Source of the DNA: Acidimicrobiia bacterium
GTDB taxonomy: Bacteria > Actinomycetota > Acidimicrobiia > Spongiisociales > ZC4RG35
DNA length: 5,917 nucleotides
NCBI GenBank assembly: GCA_003230435.1
Contig: QIDW01000242.1
Location: 1-5,917 of the forward strand
Direction: 5' to 3'
Below, piece by piece: positions 1 through 5,111 of the stretch. The notes under the pieces are model-generated. The model worked only from the letters and a program-made list of their open reading frames with translations. It was not told the origin of the DNA and did not search any database. Within the stretch, counting starts at the first letter, position 1. The number at the start of each line of letters is the position of its first letter. The translations under genes and the position numbers were made by a program.

Positions 1-899
1 CGGCAATCCGAACCGAGAGGCTGACCAAACATTACGGAGACGTCAAAGCGCTGATCGACCTGGATATGGAAGTCAGAATGGGAGAGGTATTCGGCTTTCT
101 CGGCCCAAACGGATCCGGGAAGACAACCATGATCCGGACCATCCTCGATCTCATCCGCCCAACGAGCGGCCGAGCCGAGATCCTGGGGATGGACACGCAC
201 CAGAAAGCTGTAGAGCTCCGCAATCACATCGGATACGTCCCGGGCGACCTCGCCATGTACCCAAACCTCACCGGCCGGGACACGCTCACCTACTTTGCCA
301 ACCTGAGGGGTGGTGTCGACCAGACATACGTTGATGAGTTGGCCGAGCGGCTGAGCTCCGATCTCGACGTCAAGGTGGGTGACTACAGCTCCGGCAATCG
401 TCAGAAGATTGGGATAATCCAAGCTTTCATGAACCGCCCTGAGGTCTTGGTCATGGACGAGCCGAGCACCGGGCTCGATCCGCTCGTCCAGCGTGAGTTT
501 CAAAAGATGATGCGAGAAGTGGCAGCCGAAGGTAGCTGTGTGTTCCTGTCGAGCCACACCCTCTCCGAGGTTCAGCGTGTCGCCGACCGTGTTGGAATCA
601 TCCGCCATGGGCGATTGGTGGACGTGGAGTCGGTTGATGACCTTCGATCGAAGGCCATCCGACGGGTCGAGCTTTTCTTCGACACCGACATCGACATATC
701 GATTTTTGAAGCGATTGCGGGAGTACGCGAGGCCAAGGCCAATCAACACAGCATTGTCTTGTCTTTCGACGGGCAGATGGACCAGTTACTCAAGGCAGCA
801 GCGGATAACTACCACCTGGTCGACATCAATAGCCAGGAAGCGGATCTCGAGGAGATCTTCCTCACCTACTACAAAGACGAGGGAGTGGCGGCCAACTGA
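1..899 (+). CDS. ABC exporter ATP-binding protein, 5'-truncated (ABC-2 type drug/polyketide exporter family)
   Basis: The frame is open from base 3, so the gene starts left of the window; 298 residues are visible. The ATG at base 66 is internal, because the 21 residues before it are conserved ABC N-terminal sequence, including an A-loop-type Tyr in KHYGDVKAL. Counting from that internal Met, Walker A is GPNGSGKT (13-20), the signature is the variant SSGNRQK (108-114), Walker B is VLVMDE (127-132, catalytic Glu132), the D-loop is STGLDP (134-139) and the switch His is 164. The Q-loop Gln is not evident: the segment reads YVPGDLAMYPNLTG, a common variation in ABC-2 exporters. The last ~75 residues form the C-terminal extension usual in this family (DUF4162-like). 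The protein should hydrolyse ATP as a homodimer on the cytoplasmic face and drive the fused permease encoded next. The substrate is unknown; drug, antibiotic or lipid export is typical of the family. Confidence 0.93.
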   Translation, partial: AIRTERLTKHYGDVKALIDLDMEVRMGEVFGFLGPNGSGKTTMIRTILDLIRPTSGRAEILGMDTHQKAVELRNHIGYVPGDLAMYPNLTGRDTLTYFANLRGGVDQTYVDELAERLSSDLDVKVGDYSSGNRQKIGIIQAFMNRPEVLVMDEPSTGLDPLVQREFQKMMREVAAEGSCVFLSSHTLSEVQRVADRVGIIRHGRLVDVESVDDLRSKAIRRVELFFDTDIDISIFEAIAGVREAKANQHSIVLSFDGQMDQLLKAAADNYHLVDINSQEADLEEIFLTYYKDEGVAAN

Positions 900-2548
900 T
901 GTTCGCCAACATCTTCACCAAGACCATACGAGACCGATACATCGGGCTCTCGGTGGCCACCGTCACCGTTGCGATTGCTCTACTCGGCGGGATGGCGGTT
1001 TACAACCAGATCGACGTGTCGTTCTACTACGACCTGCCCCAGGGGATTCTCGATCTCATGGGAATCCCCGAAGGGGGAGACGTTGCCGGACTCGCTCTCG
1101 GTGCGACCTACAGCTTGATCGGCGCGTTCACCCTTGCGGGAATCGCTATCTCGATGGGGTCCGGTGCAATAGCCGGCGAAGAGCACCAAGGCACGCTCGG
1201 GTTACTTCTTGGCAACCCACAGAGCCGCGCCCAGGTCGTGGTGTCCAAGGCAGCCTCGATGGTGCTGCTCTTAGGGCTGGGCTCATTGGTCCTTTGGGGA
1301 GCGGGGCTCTGGGTGCCGTCTCTGCTGGATGTGGACATGACGGGAATCAACGTGGGTGCCCTCGTCTTCCATATGTTTGTCAACTCACTCTTCTACGGCT
1401 TCCTCGCCCTGGCGATCGGTGCGTGGACGGGGAAGGGAACAATGGCCTCCGGAGCGTCTGTTGCAGTCATGCTGGTTTCGTACCTTGCAGCAGGCATCCT
1501 GCCGCTAGTCGAGAGTCTCGAGGGCCTCGCCAAGATCTTCCCCTGGTATTACTTCAACGGAAGCACGCCCGTCATCAACGGGGTCGACTGGGGTGATATG
1601 GCCATCCTTGGTGGCCTGGCGATTGCCCTGTTCTACTTGGCCATCGTCGGACTCAACCGTCGCGACCTCAGAGGCCGCAGCACCGACGTGACATTGCTCG
1701 ATCGTCTGCGCGCCAACCCGAAGACCGCCAGGATCGTGGAGCGAATTGCGGGATCTGCCCGCGTCTCGCGGATCTCGATCAAGACGGCATCGGAACACCA
1801 GGGGCTGCTGGTCGTGACGGCGACGATCATGTTCTACCTGGGGCTGATGATGGGACCGATGTGGGCACTTCTTCCAGAGTCCTTCCAGGACGTCATCAGT
1901 CAGTACCCCGACGCGCTCCTGGGCATGATCGGCTCGGCCGACATGTCCACAGCGGAAGGGTTCTTGCAGGCGCAGATCTTTTCGTTGATGGGGCCGGCCA
2001 CATTCGTGGCTCTCACGGCCCTGATGGGCTCACGCGCCGTCGCCGGTGAGGAGCAGAGCCGGACGATGGGCCTACTCATGGCCAACCCGATGCGCCGATC
2101 GACCATCATCGTCGAGAAAACACTGTCGATGATCGCCTACTCGGTGATACTCGGGATAGCCACTTTCCTCGGAGTTTGGTTCGGCAACCTGCTGGGTGGT
2201 ATCGAAATCCCGGTGGGAAACCTGGTCGCCACCATAAGCCTCTTGGTCCTGCTGGGCCTTGTCTTTGGCGGCGTCGCCATGCTGCTCAGTGCCGCTACGG
2301 GCAAGATCCGGGTCGCGGCCTACGGAGCGATCGGAGTGACGTTGGTGGCGTACTTCGCGTTCTCCTTTTTGCCGCTGGCGGAGAGCCTTGCTGTTTATGC
2401 GAAGTGGTCGCCGTTCCACCTCTACCTCGGCAGCAATCCGCTCACCAACGGAATGGCCTGGGGAGACGCCGCGGTGCTCGCCGGGATCTTCGCCGGCCTC
2501 ATAGCGCTGTCCATCCCGCTCTTTCAGAGGAGAGATCTGCGCGGCTGA
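899..2548 (+). CDS. ABC-2 type exporter permease, fused double-length protein (TnrB3/COG3559-like)
   Basis: 549 residues. The ATG overlaps the TGA of the ATPase gene by one base (TGATG), and GGGAG lies 13 nt upstream at 881-885, so translation is probably coupled. The protein is very hydrophobic, with about 12 predicted membrane segments in two sets of six, and has no signal peptide. It consists of two homologous halves. Matching motifs include AGEEHQGTLGLLLGNP (92-107) against AGEEQSRTMGLLMANP (382-397), PLVESL (202) against PLAESL (492), NG..WGD (227 and 517), and NRRDLRG (253) against QRRDLRG (543). A polar linker of about 40 residues (254-295) joins the halves. A usual ABC-2 permease is about half this length and dimerises; here one chain should supply both membrane halves for the ATPase dimer. 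The length and layout fit the family called putative exporters of polyketide antibiotics (TnrB3). That name comes from the family, and the substrate cannot be read from sequence. Confidence 0.9.
   Translation: MFANIFTKTIRDRYIGLSVATVTVAIALLGGMAVYNQIDVSFYYDLPQGILDLMGIPEGGDVAGLALGATYSLIGAFTLAGIAISMGSGAIAGEEHQGTLGLLLGNPQSRAQVVVSKAASMVLLLGLGSLVLWGAGLWVPSLLDVDMTGINVGALVFHMFVNSLFYGFLALAIGAWTGKGTMASGASVAVMLVSYLAAGILPLVESLEGLAKIFPWYYFNGSTPVINGVDWGDMAILGGLAIALFYLAIVGLNRRDLRGRSTDVTLLDRLRANPKTARIVERIAGSARVSRISIKTASEHQGLLVVTATIMFYLGLMMGPMWALLPESFQDVISQYPDALLGMIGSADMSTAEGFLQAQIFSLMGPATFVALTALMGSRAVAGEEQSRTMGLLMANPMRRSTIIVEKTLSMIAYSVILGIATFLGVWFGNLLGGIEIPVGNLVATISLLVLLGLVFGGVAMLLSAATGKIRVAAYGAIGVTLVAYFAFSFLPLAESLAVYAKWSPFHLYLGSNPLTNGMAWGDAAVLAGIFAGLIALSIPLFQRRDLRG
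1109..2545 (+). repeat. internal protein-level duplication in the permease
   Basis: Permease residues 71-259 (bases 1109-1675) align with residues 361-549 (bases 1979-2545) at a constant offset of 290 residues (870 bp), with no net gap between the anchor motifs. The N-terminal parts of the halves also match more loosely (LGGM/LGLMMG and LDLMG/LLGMIG regions) with small indels. Nucleotide identity is modest, so the duplication is old. Confidence 0.8.
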
Positions 2549-2567
2549 GCCCACCAGCCGGACCTCG

Positions 2568-2587
2568 CTTGGCAACGTGATGTCAAG
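2568..2587 (+). terminator. weak hairpin between convergent genes, possible terminator
   Basis: CTTGGCA (2568-2574) can pair with TGTCAAG (2581-2587) around a 6-nt loop, giving a 7-bp stem with one G-U pair in the plus-strand RNA. It lies 19 nt after the permease stop and before the convergent msrA stop. No U-tract follows, and the stem is weaker as minus-strand RNA because one pair becomes A-C. It may be a poor terminator or chance; nothing else in the 62-bp gap looks functional. Confidence 0.22.
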
Positions 2588-2610
2588 ACCATCAAGGAAC
2601 GCCTCGAGAT

Positions 2611-3252
2611 CTAGTGGTCTAATCCGGGGTAGGCGATACCTGTATTGGCATGACAGTCGTAACCGTGTGGGTTCTTTGCCAGGTACTGCTGGTGATAGTC
2701 CTCGGCGTAGTAGTACTCGCCTAGTGGACCGATCTCGGTGGTGATATCTCCGAACCCCAGCGGGGTTAGCTCCGCCTGGTAGAGGTCCTGGGAGCGCTTC
2801 GCCTCGTCGAGTTGACCGTCCGTCGTGGTGTAGGCAGCCGATCGGTACTGGGTCCCGACATCGTTGCCCTGGCGATAACCCTGGGTCGGGTCATGGGTCT
2901 CCCAGAACACCCGGAGCAGCTCGTCGAAAGAAACCTCGTCGGGTCGGTAGACAACCATCACAACCTCGGTGTGGCCTGTCCGACCGGTGCACACCTCTTC
3001 ATAGGAAGGGTTGGGTGTGATCCCACCGGCGTAACCTGCAGACGAGGTGTACACGCCGGGCATCTGCCAGAAACGTCGCTCTGCGCCCCAGAAACACCCC
3101 ATCCCGAACACAACCATTTCGGTCCCTTCGGGGAAAGGGCCTATAAGGGGGTTGCCATTGACGAAGTGCGCAGGTGGCACTTCTACGGCTTCGATCCGAC
3201 CGGGCAATGCTTCTTCGGTCGTGGCCATTTCTGTCTTCCTTCTTCGGAACAC
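2611..3252 (-). CDS. msrA: peptide-methionine (S)-S-oxide reductase MsrA
   Basis: 213 residues from a GTG start. The protein reduces methionine-S-sulfoxide in proteins and free methionine back to methionine in the cytoplasm, using thioredoxin. The catalytic GCFWGAE motif is at 52-58, with nucleophile Cys53. Other MsrA landmarks are GYAGG (73-77), NPSYEEVC (81-88), GHTE (93-96), WETHDPTQ (117-124), GTQYRSA (133-139) and YYAEDYHQQYL (181-191). The tail reads NPHGYDCHANTG: Cys200 is a candidate recycling Cys, and the second C-terminal Cys of E. coli MsrA is absent. Length and layout resemble the long E. coli form. The GTG has a perfect Shine-Dalgarno upstream; an in-frame ATG at 3226-3228 (205 residues) also has AGAAGGAAG before it and could be the real start. 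Conserved sequence begins well after both. The gene lies 29 nt downstream of the Rid-family gene, probably in one transcript. Confidence 0.96.
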   Translation of the reverse strand: MFRRRKTEMATTEEALPGRIEAVEVPPAHFVNGNPLIGPFPEGTEMVVFGMGCFWGAERRFWQMPGVYTSSAGYAGGITPNPSYEEVCTGRTGHTEVVMVVYRPDEVSFDELLRVFWETHDPTQGYRQGNDVGTQYRSAAYTTTDGQLDEAKRSQDLYQAELTPLGFGDITTEIGPLGEYYYAEDYHQQYLAKNPHGYDCHANTGIAYPGLDH

Positions 3253-3257
3253 TCGCT

Positions 3258-3265
3258 ACCTCCTC
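3258..3265 (-). promoter_or_regulatory. perfect Shine-Dalgarno of msrA
   Basis: The minus strand reads GAGGAGGT followed by the 5-nt spacer AGCGA and GTG at 3252. This is a full-strength anti-SD match at ideal spacing, and it favours the GTG start over the downstream ATG at 3228. The ATG has its own weaker AGAAGGAAG at 3235-3243, inside the GTG-started reading frame, so two initiation sites are possible. Confidence 0.7.
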
Positions 3266-3281
3266 GGCACCATCACACCAG

Positions 3282-3665
3282 TCAACCGGTTAAGACAGCC
3301 TCAAGTTCCATCTCGACCTTCCACCGCTCATCGAGCAAACCGCTGACCACAACCATGGTGGCGGCCGGGCGGATATCTGAGAACACCTCCCCATGGGCTT
3401 CTCCCACCGCCTTGGCGTCGGAGACGTCTGTGATGAACATGCGGGTTCGGACCACGTCCTGAGGCGAGCCACCAGCCTCACTGAGGGCGGCCAGCATGAT
3501 CTCCAGACAGCGTCTTGTCTGGATCTTGGGGTCTGGGTCGACGAAGTCCTCGGGCCAGATGGGTGCCGTGCCCGCCATTACTACCCGGTCGTCGATGCGG
3601 ACCGCCCTACTGAATCCGAACTCGGATTCAAAAGGAGAGCCGGAGGAGACATTCTGGCGTGCCAT
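3282..3665 (-). CDS. Rid family (YjgF/YER057c/UK114) protein, probably not RidA in the strict sense
   Basis: 127 residues, the usual family length. The ATG at 3665 is chosen because family homology begins right after it (SGSPFESEFGFSRAV, then RVVMAGTAPI). An upstream extension to base 3773 is Cys/Trp-rich, covers the intergenic repeats and is unlikely to be coding. Other family segments are ALSEAGGSPQDVVRTRMFITD (60-80), HGEVF (91-95), RPAATMVVV (99-107) and KVEMELEAV (116-124). Rid proteins are small cytoplasmic trimers with active sites at the subunit interfaces; RidA itself hydrolyses reactive enamines and imines. By eye, the RidA Arg that binds the substrate carboxylate (Arg105 in E. coli) aligns with Ala102, so imine deaminase activity is doubtful and a Rid4-7-type subgroup is more likely. 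The gene is first in a probable operon with msrA, which suggests a stress or damage-control role. It is divergent from the wall-hydrolase gene. Confidence 0.88.
   Translation of the reverse strand: MARQNVSSGSPFESEFGFSRAVRIDDRVVMAGTAPIWPEDFVDPDPKIQTRRCLEIMLAALSEAGGSPQDVVRTRMFITDVSDAKAVGEAHGEVFSDIRPAATMVVVSGLLDERWKVEMELEAVLTG
3611..3630 (-). repeat. perfect 9-bp dyad inside the Rid gene
   Basis: TGAATCCGA (3611-3619) and TCGGATTCA (3622-3630) are exact reverse complements separated by 2 bases. In the minus-strand mRNA this can form an 8-bp stem with a 4-nt loop, 36-55 nt into the coding sequence (codons for ESEFGF). It could be an RNA hairpin near the 5' end, a protein-binding dyad, or a by-product of the ESEFGF coding. 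Confidence 0.6.
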
Positions 3666-3672
3666 CGTCGTA

Positions 3673-3678
3673 AGGGTA
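3673..3678 (-). promoter_or_regulatory. candidate -10 box for leaderless Rid-msrA transcript
   Basis: The minus strand reads TACCCT (3678-3673), a TANNNT-type -10 box, then 7 nt (TACGACG) to the ATG at 3665. There is no Shine-Dalgarno before this ATG. The spacing places a transcription start at or next to the ATG, the usual leaderless arrangement in actinobacteria. No clear -35 element is seen 16-18 bp upstream. Confidence 0.4.
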
Positions 3679-3683
3679 GGTGC

Positions 3684-3746
3684 GTGTGCACTAGATGGGC
3701 GTGGGCACCACCAGGTTGTGCACACACAACCATGATCCGTGTGCAC
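3684..3746. promoter_or_regulatory. three TGTGCAC words, possible operator cluster
   Basis: TGTGCAC occurs at 3685-3691, 3717-3723 and 3740-3746; the first and third are part of GTGTGCAC. Each has the self-complementary core GTGCAC. Start-to-start spacings are 32 and 23 bp, close to three and two helical turns. All three lie in the 187-bp gap between the divergent Rid and wall-hydrolase genes, just upstream of the candidate Rid -10 box. The regulator is unknown. Confidence 0.38.
3714..3731. promoter_or_regulatory. 7-bp inverted repeat, candidate operator
   Basis: GGTTGTG (3714-3720) and CACAACC (3725-3731) are perfect reverse complements around CACA. The dyad lies 49 bp upstream of the Rid start codon and 122 bp upstream of the hydrolase start codon, and overlaps the middle TGTGCAC word. 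No U-tract follows it on either strand, so a transcription-factor site is more likely than a terminator. Confidence 0.42.
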
Positions 3747-3834
3747 AGGTTGGAGCGCCCTATTTTTGGCCACGCTTCGTCTCTGGTCGGGAGACGATCG
3801 CGAATTTCCACTTCTCGCAGTGGTACCGGTTGGT

Positions 3835-3840
3835 TACGCT
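3835..3840 (+). promoter_or_regulatory. candidate -10 box for the wall-hydrolase gene
   Basis: TACGCT (TANNNT) ends 12 nt before the ATG at 3853, implying a very short or absent 5' leader. No Shine-Dalgarno precedes this ATG (the sequence is TTTTCCTATCCCC), which supports leaderless-style initiation. A -35 element is not clear. I found no recognisable ydaO/c-di-AMP riboswitch, which often precedes actinobacterial rpf-type genes. Confidence 0.3.
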
Positions 3841-3852
3841 TTTCCTATCCCC

Positions 3853-5079
3853 ATGCGGCTCTTTCGTTTCTTCCCCGCTGTCATCGCGTTTTCAACACTC
3901 CTGTCAGTCGCCGCCGTGGACGGGCCCCTGGCCTACGCCCAAAGTGTCAACAACGCCGAGGACGATGCCGACGACGCCAAGGAGAAGGCTGATGCCGCCA
4001 CAGGTCTCGTCGACAGCGCAGTCGCAGAACGAGAGCAGATCGAGAGAGACCTGGCCGAATCCATCGCCAGAGTGAATGATCTCGCAGCCCAACTATCGAT
4101 TGTCGGAGTGGGCCTGGACCGAACCGCAGAGCAACTCACTTTCGCAGACGTGGAACTTGCGGGCATCCAGGCCCAGATCGAGGTACAGGCCGTCGACGCT
4201 TACATGACGGTGTTGTCGTCACCGACTGTTTCGCTGGTCAACTCTGAGTCCGTCGAAAAGGCGTTGGTGGCATCGTCAGTTGTTGAAGACGTCGTAGCCA
4301 GCGGTCGGGCAAGCGTCGACGAGCTGATCATCAAGCGACGCAGTCTCGAACAGCTCCAACTGGCGTACCTCGCCGAGCAGGGCGACTATCAGGCCCTACA
4401 GGAAGAAGTCGACGCCGAAGTAGAGCATTTGGCTGAGTTGTACGACAGGGCCGACAGCGCTGTTGCCTCCGCGGTTCGTGAGGCGCAGAGCGCCGACGCC
4501 GACTATCGAGAAGCCCTGAGTGCAGTCGACCTCGCTCGCGTTCGGGAAGAGGAGCGGAAGCGACAGGAGAACAGGTCGACCACGACAACAACGAGCCCTC
4601 CGACGACAACGACCTCCACATCACCCAACTCGACCTCGCCAACCACCACGACGACTTCCACCACGACAACTACCGCATCAAGCAGTTCGACTTCGCCAAC
4701 CACCACGTCACCGTCCACCACAACTACCAGCACCAGTGGAGGTGGCGGAGGCCCGTGGAATCATCCTCCATCAGTCGAGCGGTGGCGTCCGCTTGTCAAG
4801 CAGTTCTTTCCGGGAAACCGGGTGGAGGAAGCGCTCCGAATCATTGACTGTGAGAGCAACGGCGACCCCAACGCCTACAACCCTTACTCCGGCGCCTCGG
4901 GTCTGTTCCAGTTCCTTCCGAGCACATGGGCATCGACCGCTCCCAAGGCCGGATACGGTGGATACAGCGTGTTCGATCCGGAGGCCAACATCGCCTCGGC
5001 TGCCTGGCTGGCCAACCGATACGAAGAACTCGGCCAGTACTACTGGCGTGCATGGAGTTGCCGACGGTTCTTGGGCTAG
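3853..5079 (+). CDS. secreted coiled-coil protein with C-terminal transglycosylase SLT/Rpf-like domain
   Basis: 408 residues from the ATG at 3853. This start places a typical Sec signal peptide first: a basic MRLFR, a hydrophobic core, and cleavage probably after AYA (residue 29). The frame stays open up to 3739, but the added 38 residues would bury the signal. Residues 33-240 are Ala/Glu/Asp-rich and mostly helical, probably coiled coil, resembling the N-terminal part of PcsB/CwlO/RipC-type wall hydrolases. Residues 242-295 form a Thr/Ser/Pro linker followed by GGGGG. Residues 305-408 carry a lysozyme-like fold: catalytic Glu334 in IDCESNGDPN, GASGLFQFLPSTW (347-359), and YYWRAWSC near the end. 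Cys333 and Cys403 probably form a disulfide, as in resuscitation-promoting factors. The protein likely cleaves the glycan strand of peptidoglycan outside the membrane, with the coiled coil regulating or localising it, perhaps via FtsEX (inference). Confidence 0.87.
   Translation: MRLFRFFPAVIAFSTLLSVAAVDGPLAYAQSVNNAEDDADDAKEKADAATGLVDSAVAEREQIERDLAESIARVNDLAAQLSIVGVGLDRTAEQLTFADVELAGIQAQIEVQAVDAYMTVLSSPTVSLVNSESVEKALVASSVVEDVVASGRASVDELIIKRRSLEQLQLAYLAEQGDYQALQEEVDAEVEHLAELYDRADSAVASAVREAQSADADYREALSAVDLARVREEERKRQENRSTTTTTSPPTTTTSTSPNSTSPTTTTTSTTTTTASSSSTSPTTTSPSTTTTSTSGGGGGPWNHPPSVERWRPLVKQFFPGNRVEEALRIIDCESNGDPNAYNPYSGASGLFQFLPSTWASTAPKAGYGGYSVFDPEANIASAAWLANRYEELGQYYWRAWSCRRFLG
4576..4737 (+). 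repeat. Thr/Ser-rich linker with imperfect DNA repeats
   Basis: This stretch encodes 54 residues that are nearly all Thr, Ser or Pro. Inside it, the 21-nt segments at 4630-4650 and 4687-4707 differ by one base (offset 57 bp, 19 codons), and the similarity continues after a 3-nt gap. At protein level the copies are STSPTTTTTSTTTT and STSPTTTSPSTTTT. Such linkers are flexible and extracellular, span the wall, and may be O-glycosylated in actinobacteria. Confidence 0.8.
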
Positions 5080-5095
5080 ACCACTAATCAACCTT

Positions 5096-5101
5096 TAGAC
5101 T
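5096..5101 (+). promoter_or_regulatory. weak candidate -10 box before the exchanger gene
   Basis: TAGACT (TANNNT) ends 10 nt before the ATG at 5112, and that ATG has no Shine-Dalgarno. A TTGGGC 19 bp further upstream lies inside the end of the hydrolase gene. The exchanger could have its own near-leaderless start or be read through from the hydrolase gene 32 nt upstream. Confidence 0.2.
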
Positions 5102-5111
5102 CCCGCCGCTG

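Noticed and set aside
538..1596. 352-residue plus-strand open frame across the ATPase/permease junction
   Set aside because: It overlaps two well-supported genes in another frame. Its translation is Arg/Pro/Ser-rich low-complexity sequence with no recognisable domain, typical of a high-G+C shadow frame.
2072..2575. 167-residue minus-strand open frame opposite the permease
   Set aside because: The translation is a charged, repetitive-looking antisense of membrane-protein codons with no family motif, and it lies wholly within the permease gene.
2812..3462. 216-residue plus-strand frame opposite msrA and the Rid gene
   Set aside because: It crosses two strongly conserved genes and the gap between them, and has no family similarity I recognise.
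3666..3773. N-terminal extension of the Rid protein by 36 residues
   Set aside because: The extension is rich in Cys, Trp and His, contains the intergenic repeats, and family homology starts only after the ATG at 3665.
3822..3830. Overlapping GGTACC and ACCGGT palindromes upstream of the hydrolase
   Set aside because: Six-base palindromes are expected by chance at this base composition, and they are not repeated nearby.
3739..3852. GTG start at 3739 for the wall hydrolase
   Set aside because: It would place 38 residues ahead of a textbook signal peptide that starts at the ATG 3853, and no Shine-Dalgarno precedes the GTG.
3666..3852. c-di-AMP (ydaO-type) riboswitch before the transglycosylase gene
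   Set aside because: Considered because such riboswitches often precede actinobacterial rpf-like genes, but I could not find the conserved core motifs, and the candidate promoter leaves almost no leader.
4576..4737. CRISPR array or tandem-repeat element
   Set aside because: The repeats are short, imperfect and in frame with a Thr/Ser-coding linker; there are no unique spacers of constant length.
4520..5098. 192-residue plus-strand frame over the hydrolase C-terminus
   Set aside because: It is a frame-shifted reading of the Thr/Ser linker and the SLT domain, giving Arg/Pro repeats; the +1 frame carries clear domain motifs instead.
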